Below the pieces are notes generated by a model. It was given only the letters and a program-made list of their open reading frames with translations. It searched no databases and was not told the origin of the DNA. A program made the translations under genes and the position numbers. A DNA stretch of 64,000 nucleotides from Streptomyces sp. NBC_01707 (GTDB taxonomy: Bacteria > Actinomycetota > Actinomycetes > Streptomycetales > Streptomycetaceae): assembly GCF_041438805.1 (NCBI RefSeq), contig NZ_CP109190.1, forward strand, positions 7,688,001 to 7,752,000. Reading direction: 5' to 3'. Below are positions 1 to 8,545 of the stretch, piece by piece (within the stretch, counting starts at the first letter, position 1; each line of letters begins with the position of its first letter).

Positions 1-515
1 CCTCGCCGGGCGACGTCTTCGCCGACGAGGAGGTCTGGGCGGCGGCCTGGGACGTCAATGTGATGGCCCACGTCCGTGCGGCCAGGGCGCTGCTGCCGGA
101 CTGGCTGGAGCGCGGCAGCGGCCGGTTCGTCTCCACCGCGTCCGCCGCCGGCCTGCTGACGATGATCGGCGCGGCGCCGTACAGCGTCACCAAGCACGGG
201 GTCGTCGCCTTCGCCGAATGGCTCTCGCTCACCTACCGGCACCGCGGCGTCAAGGTCCACGCGATCTGCCCGCAGGGCGTGCGTACGGACATGCTCACGG
301 CCGCGGGTTCGGCCGGTGAGCTCGTGCTCGCCCCCAGCGCCATCGAGCCGGAGGCCGTCGCCGACGCGCTCTTCGACGCCATGGCCGAGGACCGCTTCCT
401 CGTCCTGCCGCACCCCGAGGTCGCCGGGTACTACCGGGCGCGCACCAAGGACACCGACCACTGGCTCGCCAACATGAACCACCTTCAGCAGAAGTGGGAG
501 GAGACCGGCGCATGA
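1..515 (+). CDS. SDR family oxidoreductase (3' part only)
   Basis: The reading frame is already open at the left edge, so the N-terminus with the Rossmann glycine motif lies outside the window. The visible ~171 residues carry the SDR core: the helix around DVNVMAHVRAARALLP, the catalytic Ser in VSTASAAGL, and the YSVTK catalytic Tyr/Lys pair at about 180-195. The tail lacks the usual short-chain C-terminus and ends NHLQQKWEETGA. The stop overlaps the start of the next gene (ATGA), so it is translationally coupled to the acyl-CoA synthetase. By context it is probably a hydroxyacyl-CoA or beta-keto reductase of the same catabolic locus; the substrate is inferred, not shown. Confidence 0.85.
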   Translation, partial: SPGDVFADEEVWAAAWDVNVMAHVRAARALLPDWLERGSGRFVSTASAAGLLTMIGAAPYSVTKHGVVAFAEWLSLTYRHRGVKVHAICPQGVRTDMLTAAGSAGELVLAPSAIEPEAVADALFDAMAEDRFLVLPHPEVAGYYRARTKDTDHWLANMNHLQQKWEETGA

Positions 516-2188
516 CCGAGTCCGACGCCGCCGCCGGGTCCGGCTACGCGGCAAAGCCCTGGATCGCCCTGCTCAGCGAGGCCCAGCGGGCCCCCGTCAG
601 CCCCGCCGAGACCTTGGTGCACGCCTTTCGCGCCTCCGTCGCCCGCGCCCCCGAGCACCCGGCCCTCGCCTACTTCGACGGGCGCCTCAGCTACCGCGAG
701 ACCGATGAGCTCTCCGACTCGGTCGCCGGTCATCTCGCCGCGAAGGGCCTGCAGCGCGGCGACCGGGTCGCGATCATGCTGCAGAACTCCCCGCAGTTCG
801 TACTCGCGCTGCTCGGCGCCTGGAAGGCGGGGGCGACCGTCGTCCCGCTCAACCCGATGTACAAGTCCGGCGAGGTCGGCCATGTGCTGAAGGACGCCGA
901 GGTCGCCGCGCTGATCTGCGCGGACCGGGCCTGGGACTCGTATCTGCGGGACACCGCGGCCGCCGCCCCGACGGTACGGATCGCCGTCACCGCCTGCGAG
1001 CTCGACCTCCAGAGCCAGAACGACGACCGGGTCCTGAACTTCGAGCGGCTGCCGGCCCCCGAGGACGCCGACGACCTCGTGGCCGTCGCCCGCCGCGGGC
1101 TCGCCGCCCCCGAAGACCGCGAGCTCACCGCCGCCGACGTGGCGCTGATCAGCTACACCTCCGGGACCAGCGGCACCCCCAAGGGCGCCATGAACTCCCA
1201 CGGCAACATCATGGTCAACGCCGAGCGCCAGCGAACCGGACACCCGGTCGCCGAGGGCTCCTCGTACTTCGCGCTCGCCCCGCTGTTCCACATCACCGGC
1301 ATGGTGTGCCAGCTGGCCGCCTGTCTCACCAACGCGGGCACCCTCGTCCTCGCATACCGCTTCCACCCCGGTGTCGTCCTCGACGCGTTCGCCGAGCACC
1401 GCCCCGCGTACACCGTCGGACCGTCGACCGCCTTCATGGCGCTCGCCGCCCACCCCGACGTGACCCGTGAGCACTTCGCCTCGTTCCAGGTGATCTCGTC
1501 CGGCGGTGCACCGCTGCCGCCCGCGCTCGTGGAGAAGTTCCGTGCGGGCTTCGGCCCGTACATCCGCAACGGCTACGGTCTCACCGAGTGCACGGCGCCC
1601 TGTGCCTCCGTACCGCCCGAGCGGGAAGCCCCCGTCGACCCGGTCTCCGGGACGCTCTCCGTCGGCGTTCCCGGCCCGGACACGATCGTCCGGATCCTCG
1701 ACGAGAACGGCGACGAGGTGCCGTTCGGCGAACAGGGCGAGATCGCCGTCCGCGGCCCCCAGGTCGTCTCCGGCTACTGGCGGCTGCCCGAGGCCTCCGC
1801 CGCCGCCTTCCCGGACGGTGAGCTGCGGACGGGCGACATCGGCTTCATGGACCGCGACGGCTGGCTGTACGTCGTCGACCGCAAGAAGGACATGATCAAC
1901 GCCTCCGGCTTCAAGGTCTGGCCGCGCGAGGTGGAAGATGTCCTGTACACCCACCCGGCGGTGCGGGAAGCGGCCGTCGTCGGTGTCCCCGACGCCTACC
2001 GCGGCGAGACCGTCCGGGCGTACGTCAGCCTGCGGCCCGGTGCCGTGGTCGAGCCCGGAGAGCTGGGCTCGTACTGCAAGGAGCGGCTCGCCGCCTACAA
2101 GTACCCGCGTGAGGTCGAGATCCTGCCTGAACTCCCGAAGACGGCGAGTGGGAAGATCCTCAGGCGGGAACTGCGTTCAGCGCAGTAG
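512..2188 (+). CDS. AMP-dependent acyl-CoA synthetase (fatty-acid CoA ligase)
   Basis: A 558-residue ANL-superfamily ligase that activates a carboxylic acid to its acyl-CoA through an acyl-adenylate. Signatures in order: the P-loop-like YTSGTSGTPKG at about residues 215-225, the GYGLTE motif in the middle, the hinge region LRTGDIGFMDRDGWLYVVDR, and the C-terminal PKTASGKILRR with the adenylation lysine. The start is set at 512 because GGGAGGAG (496-503) precedes it by 8 bases; the frame is open a few codons further up without a ribosome site. It overlaps the upstream SDR by 4 bases and is followed by a TetR gene, so the three form one operon. Chain-length preference cannot be read from sequence. 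Confidence 0.93.
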   Translation: MTESDAAAGSGYAAKPWIALLSEAQRAPVSPAETLVHAFRASVARAPEHPALAYFDGRLSYRETDELSDSVAGHLAAKGLQRGDRVAIMLQNSPQFVLALLGAWKAGATVVPLNPMYKSGEVGHVLKDAEVAALICADRAWDSYLRDTAAAAPTVRIAVTACELDLQSQNDDRVLNFERLPAPEDADDLVAVARRGLAAPEDRELTAADVALISYTSGTSGTPKGAMNSHGNIMVNAERQRTGHPVAEGSSYFALAPLFHITGMVCQLAACLTNAGTLVLAYRFHPGVVLDAFAEHRPAYTVGPSTAFMALAAHPDVTREHFASFQVISSGGAPLPPALVEKFRAGFGPYIRNGYGLTECTAPCASVPPEREAPVDPVSGTLSVGVPGPDTIVRILDENGDEVPFGEQGEIAVRGPQVVSGYWRLPEASAAAFPDGELRTGDIGFMDRDGWLYVVDRKKDMINASGFKVWPREVEDVLYTHPAVREAAVVGVPDAYRGETVRAYVSLRPGAVVEPGELGSYCKERLAAYKYPREVEILPELPKTASGKILRRELRSAQ

Positions 2189-2225
2189 AGCAGCGGAATC
2201 ATCGTACGGAAGGCAGGTGGCGGCA

Positions 2226-2819
2226 ATGGCCAGAACGACGGACGGGAACGATGCCCCGGTCCCGCAGCGGCTGCTGGCCGCCGCCACCCGGCTCTTCGCC
2301 GAGCAGGGTTACGACCGCACGTCGGTCCAGGAGATCGTCGAGGCGGCGGGCGTCACCAAAGGGGCGCTCTACCACTACTTCGGATCCAAGGAGGACCTCC
2401 TCCAGGAGGTCTACGCCCGGGTGCTGCGGCTCCAGCAGGAGCGCCTCGACGCCTTCGCCGACGCCGAGGCGCCGGTCGAGCAGCGGCTGCGGGACGCGGC
2501 GGCGGATGTCGTCGTCACGACGATCGAGAACCTCGACGACGCGTCGATCTTCTTCCGGTCCATGCACCATCTGAGCCCGGAGAAGAACAAGCAGGTGCGG
2601 GTGGAGCGGCGCCGCTACCACGAGCGGTTCCGGGCGCTGGTCGAGGAGGGGCAGCAGAGCGGGGTGTTCTCGACGGCGACGCCGGCGGATCTGGTGGTGG
2701 ACTACCACTTCGGCTCGGTGCACCACCTGTCGACGTGGTACCGGCCGGACGGCCCGCTCAGCCAGCAGGAGGTCGCCGACCATCTGGCCGACCTGCTGCT
2801 GCGTGCGCTGCGGCCGTAG
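2226..2819 (+). CDS. TetR family transcriptional regulator
   Basis: A 197-residue TetR repressor. The N-terminal helix-turn-helix spans roughly residues 15-58, with the typical TRLFAEQGYDRTSVQEIV start and GALYHYFGSKEDLL recognition end. The C-terminal ligand domain is predicted helical and carries HH/RRR clusters. ATG 2226 is preferred (AGGTGG just upstream); an in-frame GTG at 2217 behind GGAAGG is an alternative that adds three residues. It lies 37 bases after the acyl-CoA synthetase and very likely controls both this operon and the facing acyl-CoA dehydrogenase/kinase operon, in the manner of fatty-acid TetR repressors that sense acyl-CoA. A candidate operator is at 5292-5309. Confidence 0.92.
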   Translation: MARTTDGNDAPVPQRLLAAATRLFAEQGYDRTSVQEIVEAAGVTKGALYHYFGSKEDLLQEVYARVLRLQQERLDAFADAEAPVEQRLRDAAADVVVTTIENLDDASIFFRSMHHLSPEKNKQVRVERRRYHERFRALVEEGQQSGVFSTATPADLVVDYHFGSVHHLSTWYRPDGPLSQQEVADHLADLLLRALRP

Positions 2820-3007
2820 GCACCGGGGCGCGGTGGTCGCCGCTGCGCCCTCACCCGCCGGGCGGGCTCGATCATCCCCGCCCGTGGGCCCGTTGGTCCT
2901 CCGCCGCCCGGACGGGACTGTGATGCCCGCGCGGGCCACGGTCCGTCCGGCGTCCGAGGGCGGAGCGGCAACCGGACGCATCCGGTCACCGCCCGCCCGG
3001 CCACCGT

Positions 3008-4222
3008 CTACAGGTACCGCTTGATCTCACGTCGCGCCAGGGACCTCTGGTGCACCTCGTCGGGCCCGTCGGCCAGCCGCAGCGTCCGCGCCGCCGCCCA
3101 CAGTTCCGCCAGCGGGAAGTCCTGGCTGACGCCGCCCGCACCGTGCAGCTGCACCGCCTGGTCGAGGATGTCGACCACCGCGCGAGGGGTGGCGATCTTG
3201 ATGGCCTGGATCTCCGTGTGCGCACCCCGGTTGCCGACCGTGTCCATCAGCCACGCCGTCTTCAGCACCAGCAGCCGCAGCTGCTCCACCGTGACCCGCG
3301 CGTCCGCGATCCAGTTCTGCACGACGCCCTGCTGGGCGAGCGGCTTGCCGAAGGCTGTACGGGACACCGCCCGCCTGCACATCAGCTCGATGGCCCGCTC
3401 GGCCATCCCGATCAGCCGCATGCAGTGGTGGATCCGGCCCGGGCCGAGCCGCGCCTGGGCGATGGCGAAGCCGCCGCCCTCCTCGCCGATCAGGTTCGCG
3501 GCGGGCACCCGCACATCGGTGAACACGACTTCCGCGTGACCGCCGTGGTAGTGGTCCTCGTACCCGTACACCTGCATCGCGCGCCGCACTTCGAGGCCGG
3601 GAGTGTCGCGCGGGACCAGGATCATCGACTGCTGGCGGCGGATGTCGGGGCCGTCCGGATCGGTCTTGCCCATCACGATGAAGATCCGGCAGTCCGGGTT
3701 CATCGCCCCCGAGATGTACCACTTACGGCCGTTGATGACGTAGTCGTCGCCATCCCGCACGATCCGGGTCTCGATGTTCATCGCGTCGGACGAGGCCACC
3801 TCGGGCTCCGTCATGGCGAACGCCGACCGGATCTCACCGGCGAGCAGCGGCTCCAGCCACTGCTTCTTCTGCTCCTCGGTGCCGAACTGGAAGAGCACCT
3901 CCATGTTCCCGGTGTCCGGCGCCGCGCAGTTCAGCGCGGTCGGCGCCAACTGCGGGGATCGGCCGGTGATTTCGGCGAGCGGAGCGTACTGGAGGTTGGT
4001 CAGCCCGGCGCCGTACTCCGCGTCGGGCAGGAAGAGGTTCCACAGGCCCTGCTTGCGCGCCTGCGCCTTCAGGTCCTCGACGACCTGCGGGGTGTCCCAC
4101 GGGGAGGCGAGCAGCGCGCGCTGCTCGTCCGCGATCTTCTCGGCCGGGAGGACATGCTCGTCCATGAAGGCGAGCAGCTTGGTGCGCAGCTCTTCCGTGC
4201 GGGCGTCGAATGCGAAATCCAT
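3008..4222 (-). CDS. acyl-CoA dehydrogenase, ACAD10/11-like
   Basis: A 404-residue flavin acyl-CoA dehydrogenase of usual family length. Visible features are the N-terminal helical domain, the FAMTEPEVASSDA stretch of the beta domain, the INGRKWYISGA motif, RTAFGKPLAQQG, and the C-terminal FAD/tetramer segment LHGAGGVSQDFPLAELWAAA. The EPEVASSDA and GAMNPDCRI variants are those I associate with the ACAD10/ACAD11 branch rather than classical short/medium-chain enzymes (family knowledge, not computed). It starts 7 bases after the stop of the APH-fold kinase gene, and in animals these two domains are fused into one protein. Proposed role: elimination step on a phosphorylated 4-hydroxyacyl-CoA. 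Electron acceptor ETF is not encoded here. Confidence 0.92.
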   Translation of the reverse strand: MDFAFDARTEELRTKLLAFMDEHVLPAEKIADEQRALLASPWDTPQVVEDLKAQARKQGLWNLFLPDAEYGAGLTNLQYAPLAEITGRSPQLAPTALNCAAPDTGNMEVLFQFGTEEQKKQWLEPLLAGEIRSAFAMTEPEVASSDAMNIETRIVRDGDDYVINGRKWYISGAMNPDCRIFIVMGKTDPDGPDIRRQQSMILVPRDTPGLEVRRAMQVYGYEDHYHGGHAEVVFTDVRVPAANLIGEEGGGFAIAQARLGPGRIHHCMRLIGMAERAIELMCRRAVSRTAFGKPLAQQGVVQNWIADARVTVEQLRLLVLKTAWLMDTVGNRGAHTEIQAIKIATPRAVVDILDQAVQLHGAGGVSQDFPLAELWAAARTLRLADGPDEVHQRSLARREIKRYL

Positions 4223-4229
4223 GGGCTGA

Positions 4230-5252
4230 TCAGCCTTCCTGAAGGGTGGTGAGGCCGTGCTCGATGAAGACGGGGACGAGATCGCCGATCCGGTCGAAGC
4301 CGGCGCCGACCGTCTGGCCGAGGGTGTAGCGGTAGTGGATGCCCTCCAGGATCACGGCGAGCTTGAACCACGCGAACGCCGTGTACCAGGAGATGGCGGA
4401 GGTGTCCCGGCCGGAGCGGGTGGCGTAGCGCTCGATCAGTTCGGCGGGAGCGGGGTGGCCGGCCGCGCCGCTGGTGGTGGACACCGGGGACTCGGGCAGG
4501 CCGAGATCGGAGCTGTACATCACCAGCAGGCCGAGGTCGGTCAGCGGGTCGCCGAGTGTCGACATCTCCCAGTCGAGGACGGCCTTGATCTCGTCGTCGG
4601 AGCCGATCAGCACGTTGTCCAGGCGGTAGTCGCCGTGGATGACGGTGGGCGCGGGGGAGACGGGCAGCTCTCGCCCGAGCGCGGCGTGCAGCTCGTCGAT
4701 ACCGGGCAGCTCGCGGTTGCGGGAGGCGTCCAGCTGCTTGCCCCAGCGTCGCAGCTGCCGGTCGAGGAAGCCCTCGGGGCGTCCGAAGTCTCCGAGCCCC
4801 ACCGACCCGGGGTCCACCGCGTGCAGTTCCACCAGCGTGTCGACCAGCCCGAGGATGGCCGCCCGGGTGCGCTCGGGGCCGAGCGGGGCGAGCTGCTCGG
4901 CGGTGCGGTACGGGGTCCCCTCGACGTACTCCATGAGGTAGAACGGCGACCCGATGACGGAGTCGTCCTCGCAGAGGAGCACCGGTTCGGGCACCGGCAC
5001 GGCGGTCGGATGCAGTGCACTGATCACCCGGTGCTCGCGCTTCATGTCGTGCGCGGTGGCGAGGACATGGCCGAGCGGCGGCCGGCGGACGACCCAGTGA
5101 CCGGTGCCGTCCGTGACGATGTACGTCAGGTTGGAGCGACCGCCCTCGATGAGGCGGGCTTCGAGCGGTCCGTTCACCAGACCCGGCCGCTCGCGGTCGA
5201 GATGTCCGCGGAGCCGGTCCAGGTCGAGACCTGGCGGGTGGACTGAGCTCAT
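4230..5252 (-). CDS. phosphotransferase family protein (APH fold), ACAD10/11 kinase-like
   Basis: A 340-residue aminoglycoside-phosphotransferase-fold kinase. It shows the N-lobe strand GRSNLTYIV and lysine-equivalent region, the Brenner catalytic loop VIHGDYRLDNVLI, and the metal-binding LDWEMSTLGDP segment. Such proteins next to an acyl-CoA dehydrogenase phosphorylate the 4-hydroxyl of hydroxyacyl-CoAs (known for LvaA of Pseudomonas levulinate catabolism and the kinase domain of ACAD10/11), not antibiotics. The start is placed at 5252, after GGAGGTG; the open frame runs 50 codons further up through the promoter and operator region, which is unlikely to be translated. First gene of a two-gene operon with the dehydrogenase. 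Confidence 0.88.
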   Translation of the reverse strand: MSSVHPPGLDLDRLRGHLDRERPGLVNGPLEARLIEGGRSNLTYIVTDGTGHWVVRRPPLGHVLATAHDMKREHRVISALHPTAVPVPEPVLLCEDDSVIGSPFYLMEYVEGTPYRTAEQLAPLGPERTRAAILGLVDTLVELHAVDPGSVGLGDFGRPEGFLDRQLRRWGKQLDASRNRELPGIDELHAALGRELPVSPAPTVIHGDYRLDNVLIGSDDEIKAVLDWEMSTLGDPLTDLGLLVMYSSDLGLPESPVSTTSGAAGHPAPAELIERYATRSGRDTSAISWYTAFAWFKLAVILEGIHYRYTLGQTVGAGFDRIGDLVPVFIEHGLTTLQEG

Positions 5253-5291
5253 CGTGCGCACCTCCGGGGTGAAAAGACGTCGAAGCTCATG

Positions 5292-5309
5292 ATGCCGACC
5301 AGTCGGTAT
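5292..5309. promoter_or_regulatory. candidate TetR-type operator upstream of the APH/ACAD operon
   Basis: ATGCCGACCAGTCGGTAT is an imperfect 18-base palindrome with perfect CCGAC/GTCGG arms around a 2-base centre and matching AT outer bases. It lies 40 bases upstream of the kinase start. The core resembles operators described for TetR repressors of fatty-acid genes (for example PfmR of Thermus, recalled as TACCGACCGNTCGGT). The TetR gene at 2226 is the obvious candidate partner; that link is inference. Confidence 0.6.
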
Positions 5310-5404
5310 GTCGTCCAGTGAACTCCCGGATTCCGCTGTGCGGACTCCGGCCCCAGCGGGTTCGGACCCTGGCGTCCGGTCCTGCCTCTGAATATGGTTC
5401 ACGT

Positions 5405-6694
5405 ATGAATCCTGCGTTGCTGATCGACGAAGTCCGGCTGACCCCGATCCTCATAGCCGACCCGCCGCTGCTCAACACCCAGGGAGTCCACCAGCCGTAC
5501 ACCCCACGGCTCGTCGTGGAGGTCGTCACGCGCGGTGGCACGACCGGCATCGGGGAGACCTACGGGGACGGCAAGTACCTCGAACTCGCCGAGCCGCTCG
5601 CCCAGGCCCTGGTCGGCCGCTCGGTCAGCGATCTGAACGGCCTCTTCGCCCTCGCCGAGGAGGTGTGCGGCGATTCACGCGCCGCCGACGAGCGCGTGGA
5701 GGCCGGCGGGCTGCGCGGCGTCCAGACCGCCGACAAGCTCCGGCTCTCCGTCGTCTCCGGCTTCGAGGTCGCCTTCCTGGACGCCCTGGGCAAATCCCTG
5801 GGCCTGCCCGTGCACGCGCTGCTCGGCGGCAAGGTCCGCGACAGCGTCGAGTACAGCGCGTACCTCTTCTACCGCTGGGCCGCCCACCCCGAGGGCGGCG
5901 AACAGGACGACTGGGGTGCCGCCGTCGACCCGGCCGGAGTCGTCACCCAGGCGCGCCGGTTCGCCGACGAGTACGGCTTCTCCTCCTTCAAGCTCAAGGG
6001 CGGCGTCTTCGAACCGGACCAGGAGATCGCCGCGATCCGCGCCCTCGCCGAGGCGTTCCCCGGGCAGCCGCTGCGGCTGGACCCGAACGGCGCCTGGTCC
6101 GTCGAGACCTCGCTGTACGTCGCCGAGCAGCTGAAGGACGTACTCGAATATCTGGAGGACCCGGCGACCGGCACGGACCTGATGGCCGCCGTCGCCGCGG
6201 GCACCGACGTACCGCTCGCCACGAACATGTGCGTCACGACTCTCGCCGAGATCCCGGGGGCCTTCGCCCGCGGCGCCGTCCAGGTCGTGCTCTCCGACCA
6301 CCACTACTGGGGCGGCCTGCACCGCACCCGTGAGCTGGCCGCGATCTGCCGCACCTTCGGAGTCGGACTCTCCATGCACTCCAACACCCACCTGGGGATC
6401 AGCCTCGCCGCGATGACCCATGTCGCGGCCACCGTCCCCAACCTCGACTACGCCTGTGACAGCCACTACCCGTGGCAGACCGAGGACGTCATCACCACCC
6501 GTCATGTGTTCGAGGACGGCCGGCTGACCGTCTCCGACGCCCCGGGGCTCGGCGTCGAACTCGACCGGGAGCGGCTGGCCGTACTGCACCGGCGGTGGCT
6601 CGCCGACGACGGCACGATGCGCGAGCGCGACGACGCGGCGGCCATGCGCAAGGCCGAGCCGGAGTGGGTGACGCCGGCCATCCCGCGCTGGTGA
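5405..6694 (+). CDS. gudD: glucarate dehydratase
   Basis: A 429-residue enolase-superfamily enzyme that dehydrates D-glucarate to 5-keto-4-deoxyglucarate. The N-terminal capping domain (GIGETYGDGKYLELAEP) is followed by the barrel with the catalytic KLKGG lysine motif, metal ligands in DPNGAW and YLEDPATG, and the SMHSNTHLGI histidine motif typical of glucarate dehydratases. No ribosome site precedes the ATG. A weak -10-like TATGGT (5393-5398) lies six bases upstream, so a leaderless transcript is possible. It is monocistronic and divergent from the kinase/ACAD operon. No partner aldolase is visible nearby, so the pathway would finish elsewhere. Confidence 0.9.
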   Translation: MNPALLIDEVRLTPILIADPPLLNTQGVHQPYTPRLVVEVVTRGGTTGIGETYGDGKYLELAEPLAQALVGRSVSDLNGLFALAEEVCGDSRAADERVEAGGLRGVQTADKLRLSVVSGFEVAFLDALGKSLGLPVHALLGGKVRDSVEYSAYLFYRWAAHPEGGEQDDWGAAVDPAGVVTQARRFADEYGFSSFKLKGGVFEPDQEIAAIRALAEAFPGQPLRLDPNGAWSVETSLYVAEQLKDVLEYLEDPATGTDLMAAVAAGTDVPLATNMCVTTLAEIPGAFARGAVQVVLSDHHYWGGLHRTRELAAICRTFGVGLSMHSNTHLGISLAAMTHVAATVPNLDYACDSHYPWQTEDVITTRHVFEDGRLTVSDAPGLGVELDRERLAVLHRRWLADDGTMRERDDAAAMRKAEPEWVTPAIPRW

Positions 6695-6875
6695 GCGCGG
6701 GGCGGGCCAGGTGCCGGGAGGCCGCCGCGAAGGCGCTCCCGAGAGGGCGGGCGGCGGGTACACCGCGGCCCCGGTCCGGGGACGGGCGTCCGGCCACGGT
6801 CCGCCCACGCCGCGGCCGCTGTCCGAGGCCGCCACCGTCTGAGTTGCGTCCGGCCTGAGCAGCCCGGATGGTCGG

Positions 6876-7814
6876 ATGATGAAGGCGATCAGCTACAGCA
6901 GGTACGGCGGGGCCGAGGTCCTGGAGTACGGCGAGCGGCCAGACCCGAAGGTCGGCCCGGACAGTGTGCTGGTGAAAGTGCGGGCAGCGGCCGTCAACCC
7001 GGTCGACTGGAAGGCCAGGGAGGGCCATCTCCAGTCGGGACTGGAGGCAGTCTTTCCGGTTATCCCCGGCTGGGATGTCTCCGGAGTCGTCGTACAGCCC
7101 GGTATCGCCGTCGACGAATTCGCCGTCGGCGACGAGGTCATCGGCTATGTGCGGGAGGACTTCCTGTCCCGCGGAACCTTCGCCGAATACGTCGCCGCCC
7201 CCGTGCGCACCCTCGCCCGCAAGCCGCTGAGCCTGAGCTTCGAGGCCGCGGCGGGCCTGCCGCTGGCCGGGCTCACCGCCTACCAGGTGCTGCACCGCTC
7301 GCTGCGGATCCAGGAGGGCGACACCGTACTGGTCCACGCGGCCGCGGGCGGGGTGGGCTCACTGGCCGTCCAACTCGCCCGGCACGCGGGCGCCCGCGTC
7401 ATCGGCACCGCCAGCGACCACAACCATGACCATGTGCGCCGGCTCGGCGGCGAACCGGTGGCGTACGGCGAAGGGCTCGCCGACCGGATCCGGGTCCTGG
7501 CCCCCGACGGGGTCGACGCCGCCTTCGACACCGTCGGCGGCGAGGCCCTGCGCGTCTCCGCGGAAGTGCTGAAGCCCGATGGCCGGCTGGTGTCCATCGC
7601 GGACGGCGAGGTCTTCTCGTACGGCGGCCGCTATGCCTTCGTACGGCCCGACGCCGACGACCTCGCCGAGCTGAGCGCACTGGCCGAGGAGGGCGTCATC
7701 TCGGTCCATGTCGATCGAACCTTCCCGCTGGAACAGGCCGCGGACGCCTACCGGCTGAACGAGGAGGGGCGCACCCGGGGGAAGATCGTCGTCACCGTCC
7801 CCTGGGAGAGCTGA
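6876..7814 (+). CDS. NADPH:quinone oxidoreductase-like MDR protein (zinc-independent)
   Basis: A 312-residue medium-chain dehydrogenase/reductase. It has the N-terminal GroES-like fold with AAAVNPVDWKAREGH, the AGLPLAGLTAYQ helix, and the nucleotide motif VLVHAAAGGVGSLAVQLA (AxxGGxG) with a Rossmann domain. There is no structural-zinc cysteine cluster, which places it with quinone oxidoreductase-type reductases acting on quinones or enones. Two adjacent ATG codons (6876, 6879) start the gene; the ribosome site is weak. The 180 bases upstream contain no other gene or clear signal. It converges with the DUF202 gene, leaving an 18-base gap. Physiological substrate unknown. Confidence 0.88.
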   Translation: MMKAISYSRYGGAEVLEYGERPDPKVGPDSVLVKVRAAAVNPVDWKAREGHLQSGLEAVFPVIPGWDVSGVVVQPGIAVDEFAVGDEVIGYVREDFLSRGTFAEYVAAPVRTLARKPLSLSFEAAAGLPLAGLTAYQVLHRSLRIQEGDTVLVHAAAGGVGSLAVQLARHAGARVIGTASDHNHDHVRRLGGEPVAYGEGLADRIRVLAPDGVDAAFDTVGGEALRVSAEVLKPDGRLVSIADGEVFSYGGRYAFVRPDADDLAELSALAEEGVISVHVDRTFPLEQAADAYRLNEEGRTRGKIVVTVPWES

Positions 7815-7832
7815 GGGCGCAGGCCCGGCCAC

Positions 7833-8144
7833 TCAGAAGATCATCGCCGCTGCGAACACGGCGAGCGCCACCGTGCAGACCGCCGCTGTCAGCGCGCCGC
7901 GCGGCGACAGGGGCCGCGGCTGAGCGGTCCCCATCACCCGTACCCGCCGGTGCGCCACCTGCAGAAAGCCCAGCCAGGCCAGCACGCTCAGGGACAGGGC
8001 GACGAGGCCGGCCGGGGTCGCACCGTCGTGCAGGGCCTGCTTGCCCGCCAGCAGGGCCACCACCGTGCACGACAGGGTGGTACGCCGCCACGCCAGCCGG
8101 GTCCGCTCGGGCTGCAGCCCAGGGTCCCGGACGGCGGCCGTCAA
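7833..8144 (-). CDS. DUF202 family membrane protein, short
   Basis: A 103-residue membrane protein with three hydrophobic segments and the RTRLAWRRTTLS signature of DUF202, the domain also present in the protein just upstream. The best start is TTG at 8144: it overlaps the upstream stop (TTGA) and GGGAGG lies five bases before it. A longer open frame to 8303 exists only inside the upstream gene. Tail-to-tail coupling and shared domain suggest the two proteins form one inner-membrane complex. Function unknown; the family is often annotated YidH-like. Confidence 0.8.
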   Translation of the reverse strand: MTAAVRDPGLQPERTRLAWRRTTLSCTVVALLAGKQALHDGATPAGLVALSLSVLAWLGFLQVAHRRVRVMGTAQPRPLSPRGALTAAVCTVALAVFAAAMIF

Positions 8145-8536
8145 CGGGCCTCCCAGCCGAAGACGACGACCACCACCATCGCGACCGCGACGACGGCGAC
8201 CGCGAGGGCGAGCAGCGCCGGGAAGCGGGAGACCGGCAGGTCCTCGCCGCGCCGCATCGCCCGCTCGCACCGCACCCAGTGGTTGACCGCCCGCAGCGCA
8301 CACAGCACACCGGCCGCGAGCAGCGCGAGCGCCAGCCCCGCTCTGACCCCCCAGGCCAGGTCGGGCAGGAACTGGTCGACGGCGAAGCCGCCGCCGATGA
8401 GCGCCAGAGCCGTCCGGATCCAGGCGAGGAAGGTGCGCTCGTTGGCGAGCGAGAAGCGGTAGTCGGGCGTGTCGCCCTCGTCACGGATCCGCTCCGGCGC
8501 GAACCACAGCCTCAGACCTTGTACGAAGTCGTTCAC
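8141..8536 (-). CDS. YidH-like DUF202 membrane protein
   Basis: A 131-residue protein with a short cytosolic N-terminus (DYRFSLANERTFLAWIRTAL, the DUF202 signature with conserved NERTFLAWIRT) and three membrane helices at about 42-60, 65-82 and 107-127. It is the second gene of a minus-strand operon, nine bases after the Nudix hydrolase gene and overlapping the next DUF202 gene by four bases. No enzymatic motif is visible. Role unknown. Confidence 0.88.
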   Translation of the reverse strand: MNDFVQGLRLWFAPERIRDEGDTPDYRFSLANERTFLAWIRTALALIGGGFAVDQFLPDLAWGVRAGLALALLAAGVLCALRAVNHWVRCERAMRRGEDLPVSRFPALLALAVAVVAVAMVVVVVFGWEAR

Positions 8537-8545
8537 GCCCGAACC

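Noticed and set aside
4230..5252. Aminoglycoside resistance kinase
   Set aside because: The fold is shared, but operon pairing with an acyl-CoA dehydrogenase fits the ACAD10/11 branch, not drug resistance.
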